Notes under the pieces: generated by a model | Database searches by the model: none | What the model was told of the DNA's origin: nothing | The model's input: only the letters and a program-made list of their open reading frames with translations | Translations under genes and position numbers: made by a program | Part shown: piece after piece, positions 10,062 through 15,385 of the stretch | Layout: each line of letters begins with the position of its first letter | Position numbering within the stretch: position 1 is the first letter of the stretch | DNA from: an uncultured Paraglaciecola sp. | GTDB taxonomy: Bacteria; Pseudomonadota; Gammaproteobacteria; Enterobacterales; Alteromonadaceae | Length of the DNA stretch: 36,905 nucleotides | NCBI RefSeq assembly: GCF_913020055.1 | Contig: NZ_CAJWCF010000046.1 | Location: 1 to 36,905 of the forward strand | Reading direction: 5' to 3'

Positions 10062-10161
10062 AAACCACCTACAAATAATATCTATGCCGCCAATTATTCA
10101 GTAATTCTAATTAACATACCAATCTTTAAAGACAAAAGTTTGACCTAGGCCAGTGATAAAA

Positions 10162-10494
10162 TCAGTAGGCGGGTGTTTGTTTGTCTTTGACTAAAAGAAA
10201 AATCACTAGCGTGAATAATATAATCGGCCAAAACACACTTAATCCAGCAACAAATATACCTATACCAGCGGCAATTAAAGCGAAGGCAATCGCTGCAAAA
10301 ATGCTAAATGCTATGATGAATCCGACAACCACTAATATTGCCACTACACCTGTCAGTGCCAAAATTGAACTGATAGGTTCAACATCATACTCAGCAAAAG
10401 TTAAGTGTAAATCTAACCATTGCGTGGCTAAGTGGCCAAAGCTATAGGTCAATACAATCGCAATTAATACCGCCAAAATGATATTTTTGAACAT
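10162..10494 (-). CDS. Small multi-pass membrane protein of the psp operon
   Basis: A 110-residue hydrophobic protein with predicted membrane segments at about 4-22, 44-65, 66-90 and 88-106, the last two nearly continuous and rich in Ala, Ile and Gly. Ten bases separate it from pspC, so it is probably cotranscribed with pspA-pspC and belongs to the envelope-stress response. It is not recognisable as PspB or PspD by sequence. Its position suggests an accessory membrane partner of PspC, which is an inference from context only. Confidence 0.65.
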   Translation of the reverse strand: MFKNIILAVLIAIVLTYSFGHLATQWLDLHLTFAEYDVEPISSILALTGVVAILVVVGFIIAFSIFAAIAFALIAAGIGIFVAGLSVFWPIILFTLVIFLLVKDKQTPAY

Positions 10495-10504
10495 AACCCA
10501 CTCC

Positions 10505-10705
10505 TTATCTACTTGGGATCAGGAGGGTGGCAGTGATATAAGCAATCGCAGTGACCATTGGCAAAGCTATTAGACAGACAACTGCTGCAACACGAACTAA
10601 CAATCTTGGAACACTCCAGTGTTTAGCTAAGCCAGCACACACACCTGAAATTTTACGATGAGTTGAATCTTTATATAATCTGTTCACATCAAAATAACGT
10701 CTCAT
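10505..10705 (-). CDS. pspC: PspC-domain protein (short)
   Basis: A 66-residue inner-membrane protein of the phage-shock system. It carries the PspC core: RLYKDSTHRKISGVCAGLA, then HWSVPRLLVRVAAV and one or two membrane segments (about 35-63). E. coli PspC is about 119 residues; this one lacks the C-terminal extension that contacts PspB/PspA. No pspB is present between pspA and pspC. A Shine-Dalgarno (AAGGAGAAAAGT) precedes the ATG. It is cotranscribed with pspA, separated by a 76-base spacer with a hairpin. Confidence 0.85.
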   Translation of the reverse strand: MRRYFDVNRLYKDSTHRKISGVCAGLAKHWSVPRLLVRVAAVVCLIALPMVTAIAYITATLLIPSR

Positions 10706-10735
10706 ACTTTTCTCCTTTGAATTTAAGTCTTTGTG

Positions 10736-10764
10736 GCTAGTGGCAATGAATGACTGCCACTAGC
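10736..10764 (-). other. Intercistronic hairpin between pspA and pspC
   Basis: Perfect 10-bp arms (GCTAGTGGCA / TGCCACTAGC) with a 9-base loop lie just after the pspA stop. No U-run follows on the minus strand, so it is probably not a full terminator. It may protect the pspA message or reduce expression of the membrane genes relative to pspA. Confidence 0.6.
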
Positions 10765-10781
10765 GAATTGACCAATCAAAA

Positions 10782-11441
10782 CTAAGCTACCTTTTTACGT
10801 AACGCGTCTAACTCTTGCTCAATTTGACTTTCGGCTTCTAGTTGATTGAACTGCTCATTTAAACCTTGTGATTCATCTACAAAGTCATAAGCGTCTACTT
10901 GTGACTCTAAATCATCAATTCGGCGTTCATACTGCTCAAATCGGATGATCGCATCATCAATTTTGACTGAGTGAACTTTATTTTTGACTGTCATGCGCAC
11001 GGCTACTGAACGCTCTCTGATAATCAACGATTTTTGTTTCGCTCTAGCTTCCACTAGTTTGTCTTGCAACTTGCCCATGTCGGCTTGTAATTTCGACAAC
11101 GACTCTTCCACTACATCTTGCTCACCCGCTAAAGCTGACAATTTTTGTTGAGTGTTATGTTTTTCAACTAACGCAGCTCTGGCCAAATCTTCGCGATCCT
11201 TTTCTACTGCTAACGTCGCCTTTGCCTGCCATGCTTCTATTTGTTGTTGCAGTTTGTCCACTTGACGCTGAACTTGTTTCTTTTCTGCTAGATTAGTGGC
11301 TGCAACTGAACGCAATTCAACTAAAGTTTCTTCCATCTCTTGGATAAGTAATTTAATCACTTTTGCTGGATCTTCAGCCTTATCTAAGATGGCATTGATA
11401 TTGGCTTGTACTATGTCTGACATTCTCGTAAACATACCCAT
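10782..11441 (-). CDS. pspA: Phage shock protein A
   Basis: A 219-residue ESCRT-III-like peripheral membrane protein that maintains membrane integrity and, in the best-studied systems, inhibits the enhancer-binding activator PspF. The N-terminus MGMFTRMSDIVQANINAILDK is the amphipathic membrane-binding helix of the family, followed by DPAKVIKLLIQEMEETL and long coiled coils rich in Gln, Lys and Glu to about residue 190. GGAG lies eight bases before the ATG. A sigma-54 promoter is 65 bases upstream. No pspF gene is in the window, although in enterics it is divergent from pspA. Confidence 0.95.
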   Translation of the reverse strand: MGMFTRMSDIVQANINAILDKAEDPAKVIKLLIQEMEETLVELRSVAATNLAEKKQVQRQVDKLQQQIEAWQAKATLAVEKDREDLARAALVEKHNTQQKLSALAGEQDVVEESLSKLQADMGKLQDKLVEARAKQKSLIIRERSVAVRMTVKNKVHSVKIDDAIIRFEQYERRIDDLESQVDAYDFVDESQGLNEQFNQLEAESQIEQELDALRKKVA

Positions 11442-11505
11442 TTTAGCTTCTCCGATATTATTAATGAGTTTTCCTGCTGGGCTATTCCAGCACTACTAGC
11501 ACTAC

Positions 11506-11522
11506 TACAAGTGTTGTGCCAA
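11506..11522 (-). promoter_or_regulatory. sigma-54 promoter of pspA
   Basis: The minus strand reads TTGGCAC-AACAC-TTGTA, with the -24 GG and a -12 TTGT variant in correct spacing. Transcription should start near 11494, about 50 bases before pspA. The match to the psp family of sigma-54 promoters is strong, and the gene context supports it. Confidence 0.85.
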
Positions 11523-11536
11523 CTTAACAAATCATT

Positions 11537-11555
11537 ATAACCAATTGATTTATAT
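11537..11555 (-). promoter_or_regulatory. IHF-like site upstream of pspA
   Basis: On the minus strand the sequence AATCAATTGGTTA fits the IHF consensus WATCAANNNNTTR exactly. It follows ATAT inside the 13-mer ATATAAATCAATT (11555-11543). It lies 20 bases above the -24 box, where IHF would bend DNA to bring an enhancer-bound activator to sigma-54 polymerase, as known for enteric psp promoters. Confidence 0.6.
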
Positions 11556-11602
11556 GATATTTTAATAAATTACGAGGAACTGGTCATTTTAGTGTTTTGG
11601 GG

Positions 11603-11640
11603 CTAACTTAACAATTTAGTCAATTCGACTAAATTGTTAG
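11603..11640. promoter_or_regulatory. Candidate PspF-type upstream activator site (13-bp inverted repeat)
   Basis: Arms TAACAATTTAGTC (11609-11621) and GACTAAATTGTTA (11627-11639) are perfect and separated by five bases. Together with the preceding CTAAC they give several CTAA/TTAG half-sites, about 110-146 bases above the predicted pspA start. Location and symmetry suit enhancer binding. No U-run follows on either strand, so a terminator is unlikely. Assignment to PspF is inferred. Confidence 0.45.
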
Positions 11641-12060
11641 TGAAAATCACAACTGGTATTATATATTCTGGGAATCCCCCAACTTCACGTAAAAAACGTT
11701 TGGATGATAGAACTTCCATTGCTAAATTAATTATGGCTTAGCGAGCTGGAGGTCTTTGTTAACTGATTAATGTCACAGAAAACTTGGTACAAAACGCGTA
11801 GAGCATTCAGTAATGCAATATCGGGTATTACTAGGTTATTGAGTGAAAAGCATTGACTCGACTCGTTAGACGTTAACAAAAACATGCCGATTAACAGATT
11901 AGCGACACTTTTTGGGTTTAGGTTTTTTTGACTTATTTAATCGTTGCAATGTTTATTAATCGCCTAAAGTATGAAATGGCATACTAAAAAGAAGGAACTT
12001 TCATGCTATAAATGCGTCATACAATTTCGTTCAGTGCGGTTAGTTGTAGAGGTAATAGTT
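11641..12060. other. Intergenic region, mostly empty
   Basis: About 420 bases between the pspA regulatory region and the small HTH gene. I see no credible coding frame or RNA gene. The only clear structure is the palindrome at 11968-11985 listed separately. Confidence 0.5.
11968..11985. promoter_or_regulatory. Palindromic operator-like site
   Basis: AGTATG-AAATGG-CATACT has perfect 6-bp arms. It lies 75 bases before the start of the small HTH protein gene at 12061, where an autoregulatory site would be expected. Confidence 0.3.
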
Positions 12061-12264
12061 ATGACCGGTAAACGTTTTTTAACTTTTCTTGCCCATAGAG
12101 GCATTCCCGCCAGTTGTCTTGCTCAACGTTTGGGATGCCACCTATCATCCATAAAAAAACTTCAATCTTGTGACAAAGTTCCCCGTCACTATATCAATAT
12201 GTTGATCAGTGAATTCGGAGTGTATTTAACAGGTCGAGATTTAGATCTGTTAACCGGCACCTAA
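12061..12264 (+). CDS. Small helix-turn-helix-like protein
   Basis: A 67-residue basic protein. Residues about 5-60 resemble a lone Cro/XRE-like DNA-binding domain: ASCLAQRLGCHLSSIKKLQS reads as the two central helices, followed by VPRHYINMLISEFGVYLTG. The frame opens at 11971, but the ATG at 12061 has AGAGGT eight bases upstream and the earlier residues look non-coding, so I use 12061. The gene is isolated between two minus-strand stress operons. Its function is unknown; a small transcriptional regulator is the most likely reading. Confidence 0.5.
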   Translation: MTGKRFLTFLAHRGIPASCLAQRLGCHLSSIKKLQSCDKVPRHYINMLISEFGVYLTGRDLDLLTGT

Positions 12265-12589
12265 ACAAAAAGTAAACTCCTTTGCCATTGTGTTGAAGTC
12301 ATCCAGAAAGTGATTGGGTCGCCTAGTCTCTGTGCGCCCTATATAAACTGGCACACGTAAAAGAACCTATGGGATTTACACCACTAGTTAATAAATTTCT
12401 GCTTTAATTTTTTGATATACCTGGATTTATTATTTTTTTAATTTTAGAACCACCCATTTAAAATGAATATTATTCTAATAATGCGTATACAAAACAATTA
12501 GGAAAAATGACAAAGAAACAAAAAATCGAGGAATTATTTTTTAGAGCGGGAAGAAAGAACCTATTGGCGTATAAAGTTTGCTAAGGTCA
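12265..12589. other. Intergenic region without a recognised gene
   Basis: About 325 AT-rich bases between two convergent small transcription units. A 25-codon frame at 12507-12584 has a close AGGA but no other support. An 11-base repeat (AAAGAACCTAT at 12360 and 12554) is probably chance. Confidence 0.5.
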
Positions 12590-12629
12590 TAAAAACAAAA
12601 ACGGTCAATACTACAATTAGAGACCGTTT
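12590..12629 (-). terminator. Rho-independent terminator of the small two-gene operon
   Basis: On the minus strand, arms AAACGGTC (12629-12622) and GACCGTTT (12606-12599) with a 15-base loop are followed by TTGTTTTTAT. The first arm overlaps the last codons of the 50-residue membrane protein gene. Confidence 0.75.
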
Positions 12630-12769
12630 CGACAACTGATGATGTTGTTACATTTATCCAACATTGAACCTTTGCGTAAACATTCAACGAAACTATAAAT
12701 CACCGCACCTGCTACGTAGGCAATCACAGGCGTTAACAACATGATAAATAAAGATATTTGATTAAACAT
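12617..12769 (-). CDS. Small membrane protein in a predicted sigma-54 operon
   Basis: A 50-residue protein with one strong transmembrane helix at about 6-30 (FIMLLTPVIAYVAGAVIYSF) and a short polar tail with three Cys (CLRKG, KCNN, SCRNG). The ATG at 12769 has a perfect AAGGAG six bases upstream. That site overlaps the stop codon of the upstream exported-peptide gene, so the two are translationally coupled. A terminator follows at once. It is too small for a family assignment. Its promoter context suggests a role in envelope stress. Confidence 0.7.
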   Translation of the reverse strand: MFNQISLFIMLLTPVIAYVAGAVIYSFVECLRKGSMLDKCNNIISCRNGL

Positions 12770-12779
12770 AATCAACTCC

Positions 12780-13061
12780 TTATTCAGCTTGGGTGTTTGT
12801 TGCCTCTGTACTAACAGATTGAAGGTCAGTAATAGACACTTTAGCTGTGTAGCTCTTTTCTTCATTAAAGCTAACGTTGTTGGCTACCGTCAATATTGCA
12901 GAACTAAGGTTATTTGTGATTTCTTGTTGTGCCACTTCCATCGCTTGATTAACCATGCTGCTTACATATTGTTCTAACGATACGCTTTCAGCTTGTGCTG
13001 TTGAAGCGAAGGCTAAAGTAGAAGTAAGTGCGATAGCAGCGATTTTAGATTTAGAGAACAT
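12780..13061 (-). CDS. Exported small protein in a predicted sigma-54 operon
   Basis: A 93-residue protein with a clear Sec signal peptide (K4, K6, hydrophobic core 7-19, cleavage after A24 in AQA/ES). The mature 69 residues are predicted mainly helical and hydrophilic (LEQYVSSMVNQAMEVAQQ) with no Cys. AAGGA precedes the ATG by seven bases. It is the first gene of a bicistronic operon with the 50-residue membrane protein, behind a sigma-54 promoter very like that of pspA. The function is unknown. Confidence 0.75.
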   Translation of the reverse strand: MFSKSKIAAIALTSTLAFASTAQAESVSLEQYVSSMVNQAMEVAQQEITNNLSSAILTVANNVSFNEEKSYTAKVSITDLQSVSTEATNTQAE

Positions 13062-13086
13062 GATATTTCCTTTGGTTTAGTTAGTG

Positions 13087-13116
13087 ATAACTGTTATTAA
13101 TTTTGTGAACAGTTAT
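13087..13116. other. Inverted repeat in the leader of the exported-peptide operon
   Basis: Arms ATAACTGTT (13087-13095) and AACAGTTAT (13108-13116) are perfect, with a 12-base spacer. It lies downstream of the predicted start point (about 13126), so it would be in the 5' untranslated RNA. Confidence 0.4.
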
Positions 13117-13137
13117 TGTTTAAGTCGCAGTATCCAT

Positions 13138-13154
13138 TGCGATAGTTGTGCCAA
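13138..13154 (-). promoter_or_regulatory. sigma-54 promoter of the exported-peptide operon
   Basis: The minus strand reads TTGGCAC-AACTA-TCGCA, with invariant GG at -24 and GC at -12 in the correct spacing. The predicted start is near 13126, about 65 bases before the ATG at 13061. The block shares TTGGCACAAC with the pspA promoter. Confidence 0.8.
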
Positions 13155-13168
13155 TCATGAATATATTT

Positions 13169-13187
13169 TTATCTAATTGATTTATAT
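13169..13187 (-). promoter_or_regulatory. IHF-like site upstream of the exported-peptide operon
   Basis: The 13-mer ATATAAATCAATT (13187-13175) is identical to the one above pspA and sits at the same 20-base distance from the -24 box. The IHF match AATCAATTAGATA has one deviation from the consensus. Confidence 0.55.
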
Positions 13188-13240
13188 AGATTTTTATTTT
13201 AAAAGTAAACAATCCAAATTCGAATAAATATTGTTCAGCC

Positions 13241-13251
13241 CTAAAATTTAG
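13241..13251. promoter_or_regulatory. Candidate upstream activator site
   Basis: The palindrome CTAAAATTTAG lies about 115-125 bases above the predicted start. It resembles the CTAA/TTAG elements at the equivalent place above pspA. It is short and AT-rich, so the call leans on position. Confidence 0.3.
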
Positions 13252-13277
13252 TTATTTTTACCACTGCTTTGGTCAAT

Positions 13278-14291
13278 TTAACCAATCATCTCTGATTGGA
13301 ATTGCTCCGCCTTAGACTGCGCTTCTAACAACACATCTAGTGCATCCGTTAACAGCTCAACACCTACATTTGCTTTAGTGCCGTTTTGGCTTAAGTATCT
13401 ACGCCATATACGTCCACCTGGCTGGCCTTGAAACAAACCCAACATATGCCTAGCGATATGCCATGGCCTAGCGCCTTGCGCAATTTGCCTCTCAACATAA
13501 GGCAACATCGCCATCACCACTTCAGCTCGTGTTTTACTGACACAGTTGCCTTGATAAAAACGCTGGTCCACAGCAGCTAAAATGTAAGGATTACTATAAA
13601 CCTCACGGCCTATCATCACACCATCCAAATGTTCAAGGTGAAGCTGAACCTCGTCTAGGGTTTTCACACCACCATTTAAACTAATATGTAAATCGGGAAA
13701 TTCTTGTTTTAATTGATACACGCGGTCGTACATTAATGGTGGCACGTCACGATTTTGTTTTGGACTTAGACCTTTCAACCAGGCTTTGCGCGCATGCACA
13801 ATAAAGGTTTCACAACCCGACGCCGCAACCACATCAATAAAACGGGTTAAGTCTTGGTATTCGTCCATTTCATCAATGCCGATACGTGACTTAACTGTGA
13901 CCGGGATATCCACCTCTGCCTGCATACTTTTAATACAAGCCGCCACAGTTTCAGGCTCGGCCATCAAACAGGCACCAAATCTACCATTTTGCACACGATC
14001 AGAAGGGCAACCCACATTAATGTTCACTTCATCGTAACCGTACTTTTGCGCATTCACTGCACAGCGCGCCATATCAGTAGGGTCAGAACCACCTAACTGC
14101 AACGCTACAGGATGTTCTTCTTGGTTAAACGCAAGATAGTCGCCTTTACCAAAAATGATCGCCCCAGTGGTGACCATCTCCGTATATAAAAGCGCGTGTT
14201 GAGAAATCTGCCTAAGGAAATACCGACAATGCTTATCTGTCCAATCCAGCATTGGCGCCACAGAAATAGTGCGATTGATTGGTTTACCCAT
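13278..14291 (-). CDS. dusA: tRNA-dihydrouridine(20/20a) synthase
   Basis: An FMN- and NADPH-dependent enzyme that reduces U20/U20a in the D-loop of tRNA. Family signatures seen are SVAPMLDWTDKHCRYF, EMVTTGAI, HPVALQLGG, NVGCPSDRVQNG with catalytic C95, VTVKSRIG, HARKAWLKGLSP and RHMLGLFQG. GLSP and the C-terminal helical domain fit DusA rather than DusB or DusC. The frame opens at 14327, but the ATG at 14291 has GCGAGGC upstream and gives 337 residues, near E. coli DusA. A small hairpin (13282-13299) overlaps the stop. Transcribed alone. Confidence 0.95.
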   Translation of the reverse strand: MGKPINRTISVAPMLDWTDKHCRYFLRQISQHALLYTEMVTTGAIIFGKGDYLAFNQEEHPVALQLGGSDPTDMARCAVNAQKYGYDEVNINVGCPSDRVQNGRFGACLMAEPETVAACIKSMQAEVDIPVTVKSRIGIDEMDEYQDLTRFIDVVAASGCETFIVHARKAWLKGLSPKQNRDVPPLMYDRVYQLKQEFPDLHISLNGGVKTLDEVQLHLEHLDGVMIGREVYSNPYILAAVDQRFYQGNCVSKTRAEVVMAMLPYVERQIAQGARPWHIARHMLGLFQGQPGGRIWRRYLSQNGTKANVGVELLTDALDVLLEAQSKAEQFQSEMIG

Positions 14292-14456
14292 ATTTTGCCT
14301 CGCCAATGTGAAATTTAGGGCGCGCATTCTAGCTGATTTCGCTTACTAGCACTAGTGAAGCTTATTTAACCAAGTTCGGGGGAATCAGAGTAAGCGTAGA
14401 AGTTCATTACCTTTATTAACAAATATACTTAGAGGCTCTTTCACGACTGTCTTTGT

Positions 14457-14645
14457 TTAATTATTTTTATACCACTCATCAAACCACTTTTTGAAAACGA
14501 TACCAATTATTAATAAGAAAAAAGTAATAATCATAGATTCAGCGAGTGAGTGAGTGATTAATAAATCAGTACTATCTATTAAAATCACAAAACCTAACAA
14601 TATAAATATATAAACACTCCAAAACAATTTGTTTTTCTTATTCAC
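14457..14645 (-). CDS. Small two-helix membrane protein, possible bacteriocin immunity protein
   Basis: A 62-residue protein with two membrane helices (about 8-24 and 36-54) separated by a short polar loop and ending in a charged tail (KKWFDEWYKNN). The most likely start is GTG at 14645, with GAGG six bases upstream; an in-frame ATG at 14657 has no such site. The gene is very AT-rich, rich in Ile, Phe and Leu, and unlike its neighbours. It follows the double-glycine peptide gene on the same strand by 123 bases. Small two-helix proteins downstream of class II bacteriocins are often immunity proteins; that role is inferred from position and size. Confidence 0.55.
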   Translation of the reverse strand: MNKKNKLFWSVYIFILLGFVILIDSTDLLITHSLAESMIITFFLLIIGIVFKKWFDEWYKNN

Positions 14646-14727
14646 ATTTAACCTCATATCACAGAACAATATTATAATTGAAATTAGCCTATTCTCGTTA
14701 TTGAATAAGTAAGATACTGAGTTTGGA

Positions 14728-14759
14728 TAACTCTTTAGCCTATATTGGCTAAAGAGTTA
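14728..14759. other. Strong hairpin between the bacteriocin-like and membrane-protein genes
   Basis: Perfect 13-bp arms (TAACTCTTTAGCC / GGCTAAAGAGTTA) with a 6-base loop lie ten bases after the peptide stop. No U-run follows on the minus strand; AAATATTTTT follows on the plus strand. It may limit read-through into the membrane-protein gene or stabilise the peptide message. Confidence 0.65.
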
Positions 14760-14768
14760 CAAATATTT

Positions 14769-14999
14769 TTAATTATCCTTTTTATCATTTAACGCATCGT
14801 AGAGCTCTTCACCGATATAGTTACCTAAACCTGTTGCGTTTGTAACAGCATAAGCTCCAGCCCCTATAGCAAACAAAGCAGAACCGACTGCAAATGCGGT
14901 CATACCTACACTAATGCCTGTAATTGTTAATCCCGCTATAATAAGCGAATCATCGCCACCATTCACTTCTGCCATTTCATTTCTATTCAATTCACGCAT
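14769..14999 (-). CDS. Bacteriocin-like peptide with double-glycine leader
   Basis: A 76-residue precursor. The leader MRELNRNEMAEVNGG fits the class II bacteriocin / microcin double-glycine consensus (L-x2-x-E-M-x-x-V-x-G-G), normally cut by a C39-peptidase ABC transporter during export. The 61-residue mature peptide begins DDSLII, has a Gly/Ala-rich hydrophobic core with GxxxG-like spacing (GISVG, GSALFAIGAG), and ends in an acidic hydrophilic tail (EELYDALNDKKDN). It has no Cys, so no disulfide or thioether is expected. The frame opens at an ATG at 15014, but GGAG nine bases before the ATG at 14999 and leader length favour 14999. No exporter is nearby. Confidence 0.75.
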   Translation of the reverse strand: MRELNRNEMAEVNGGDDSLIIAGLTITGISVGMTAFAVGSALFAIGAGAYAVTNATGLGNYIGEELYDALNDKKDN

Positions 15000-15385
15000 A
15001 TTGTTATACTCCATGATTCGACATATAGTCGAATTAGTTAATTGCCCTCCACTTAAATGAGGGGCGGTTAATAAGCTGGCTTTAGTTGTTCTCGCTAAAG
15101 TGTGACTAAAGTCAGCTTCTCTATTTTCTCTAGCGTTTTAAAAACACATAAGAAAAATGCTTTGCTACAGAATATCTATTTCATTCTACCTATCGAGCCT
15201 AAACCCTCTATCCATTTGCTCGAATATAAGTCCATGGTAAGGGCTAAATTTGGATAAGTAACCTGTACCTTAGTACGGTTTTTTATGCATTTTTGATATA
15301 AGGAAATAACAGGCGGCAGAGTGGGAAATATGTGGATTTACATAGCAACGGAACTAATGAAGGTTTTTCGACTTATCAACTCAGC
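15000..15385. other. Structured intergenic region upstream of the peptide gene
   Basis: Three stem-loops are visible: 15016-15034 (7-bp arms ATTCGAC / GTCGAAT), 15038-15071 (TTAATTGCCC / GGGCGGTTAA, with two U-G pairs on plus-strand RNA), and 15073-15118 (14-bp arms, one U-G pair on plus-strand RNA). A short CCTGTAC / GTACGG stem followed by six T lies at 15262-15284. No coding frame is credible between here and recQ. Confidence 0.5.

Noticed and set aside
12344..12362. TGGCAC on the plus strand resembling a sigma-54 -24 box
   Set aside because: The -12 position reads AAAGA with no GC, and no gene follows.
12360..12564. 11-base repeat AAAGAACCTAT at 12360 and 12554
   Set aside because: Two short copies only, with no flanking symmetry; consistent with chance.
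12507..12584. 25-codon frame with AGGA close to its ATG
   Set aside because: Very short and Lys-rich in an AT-rich gap, with no membrane or signal features and no operon context.
15262..15284. Short stem followed by six T on the plus strand, as a terminator
   Set aside because: The stem is short and bulged, and no plus-strand gene lies upstream.
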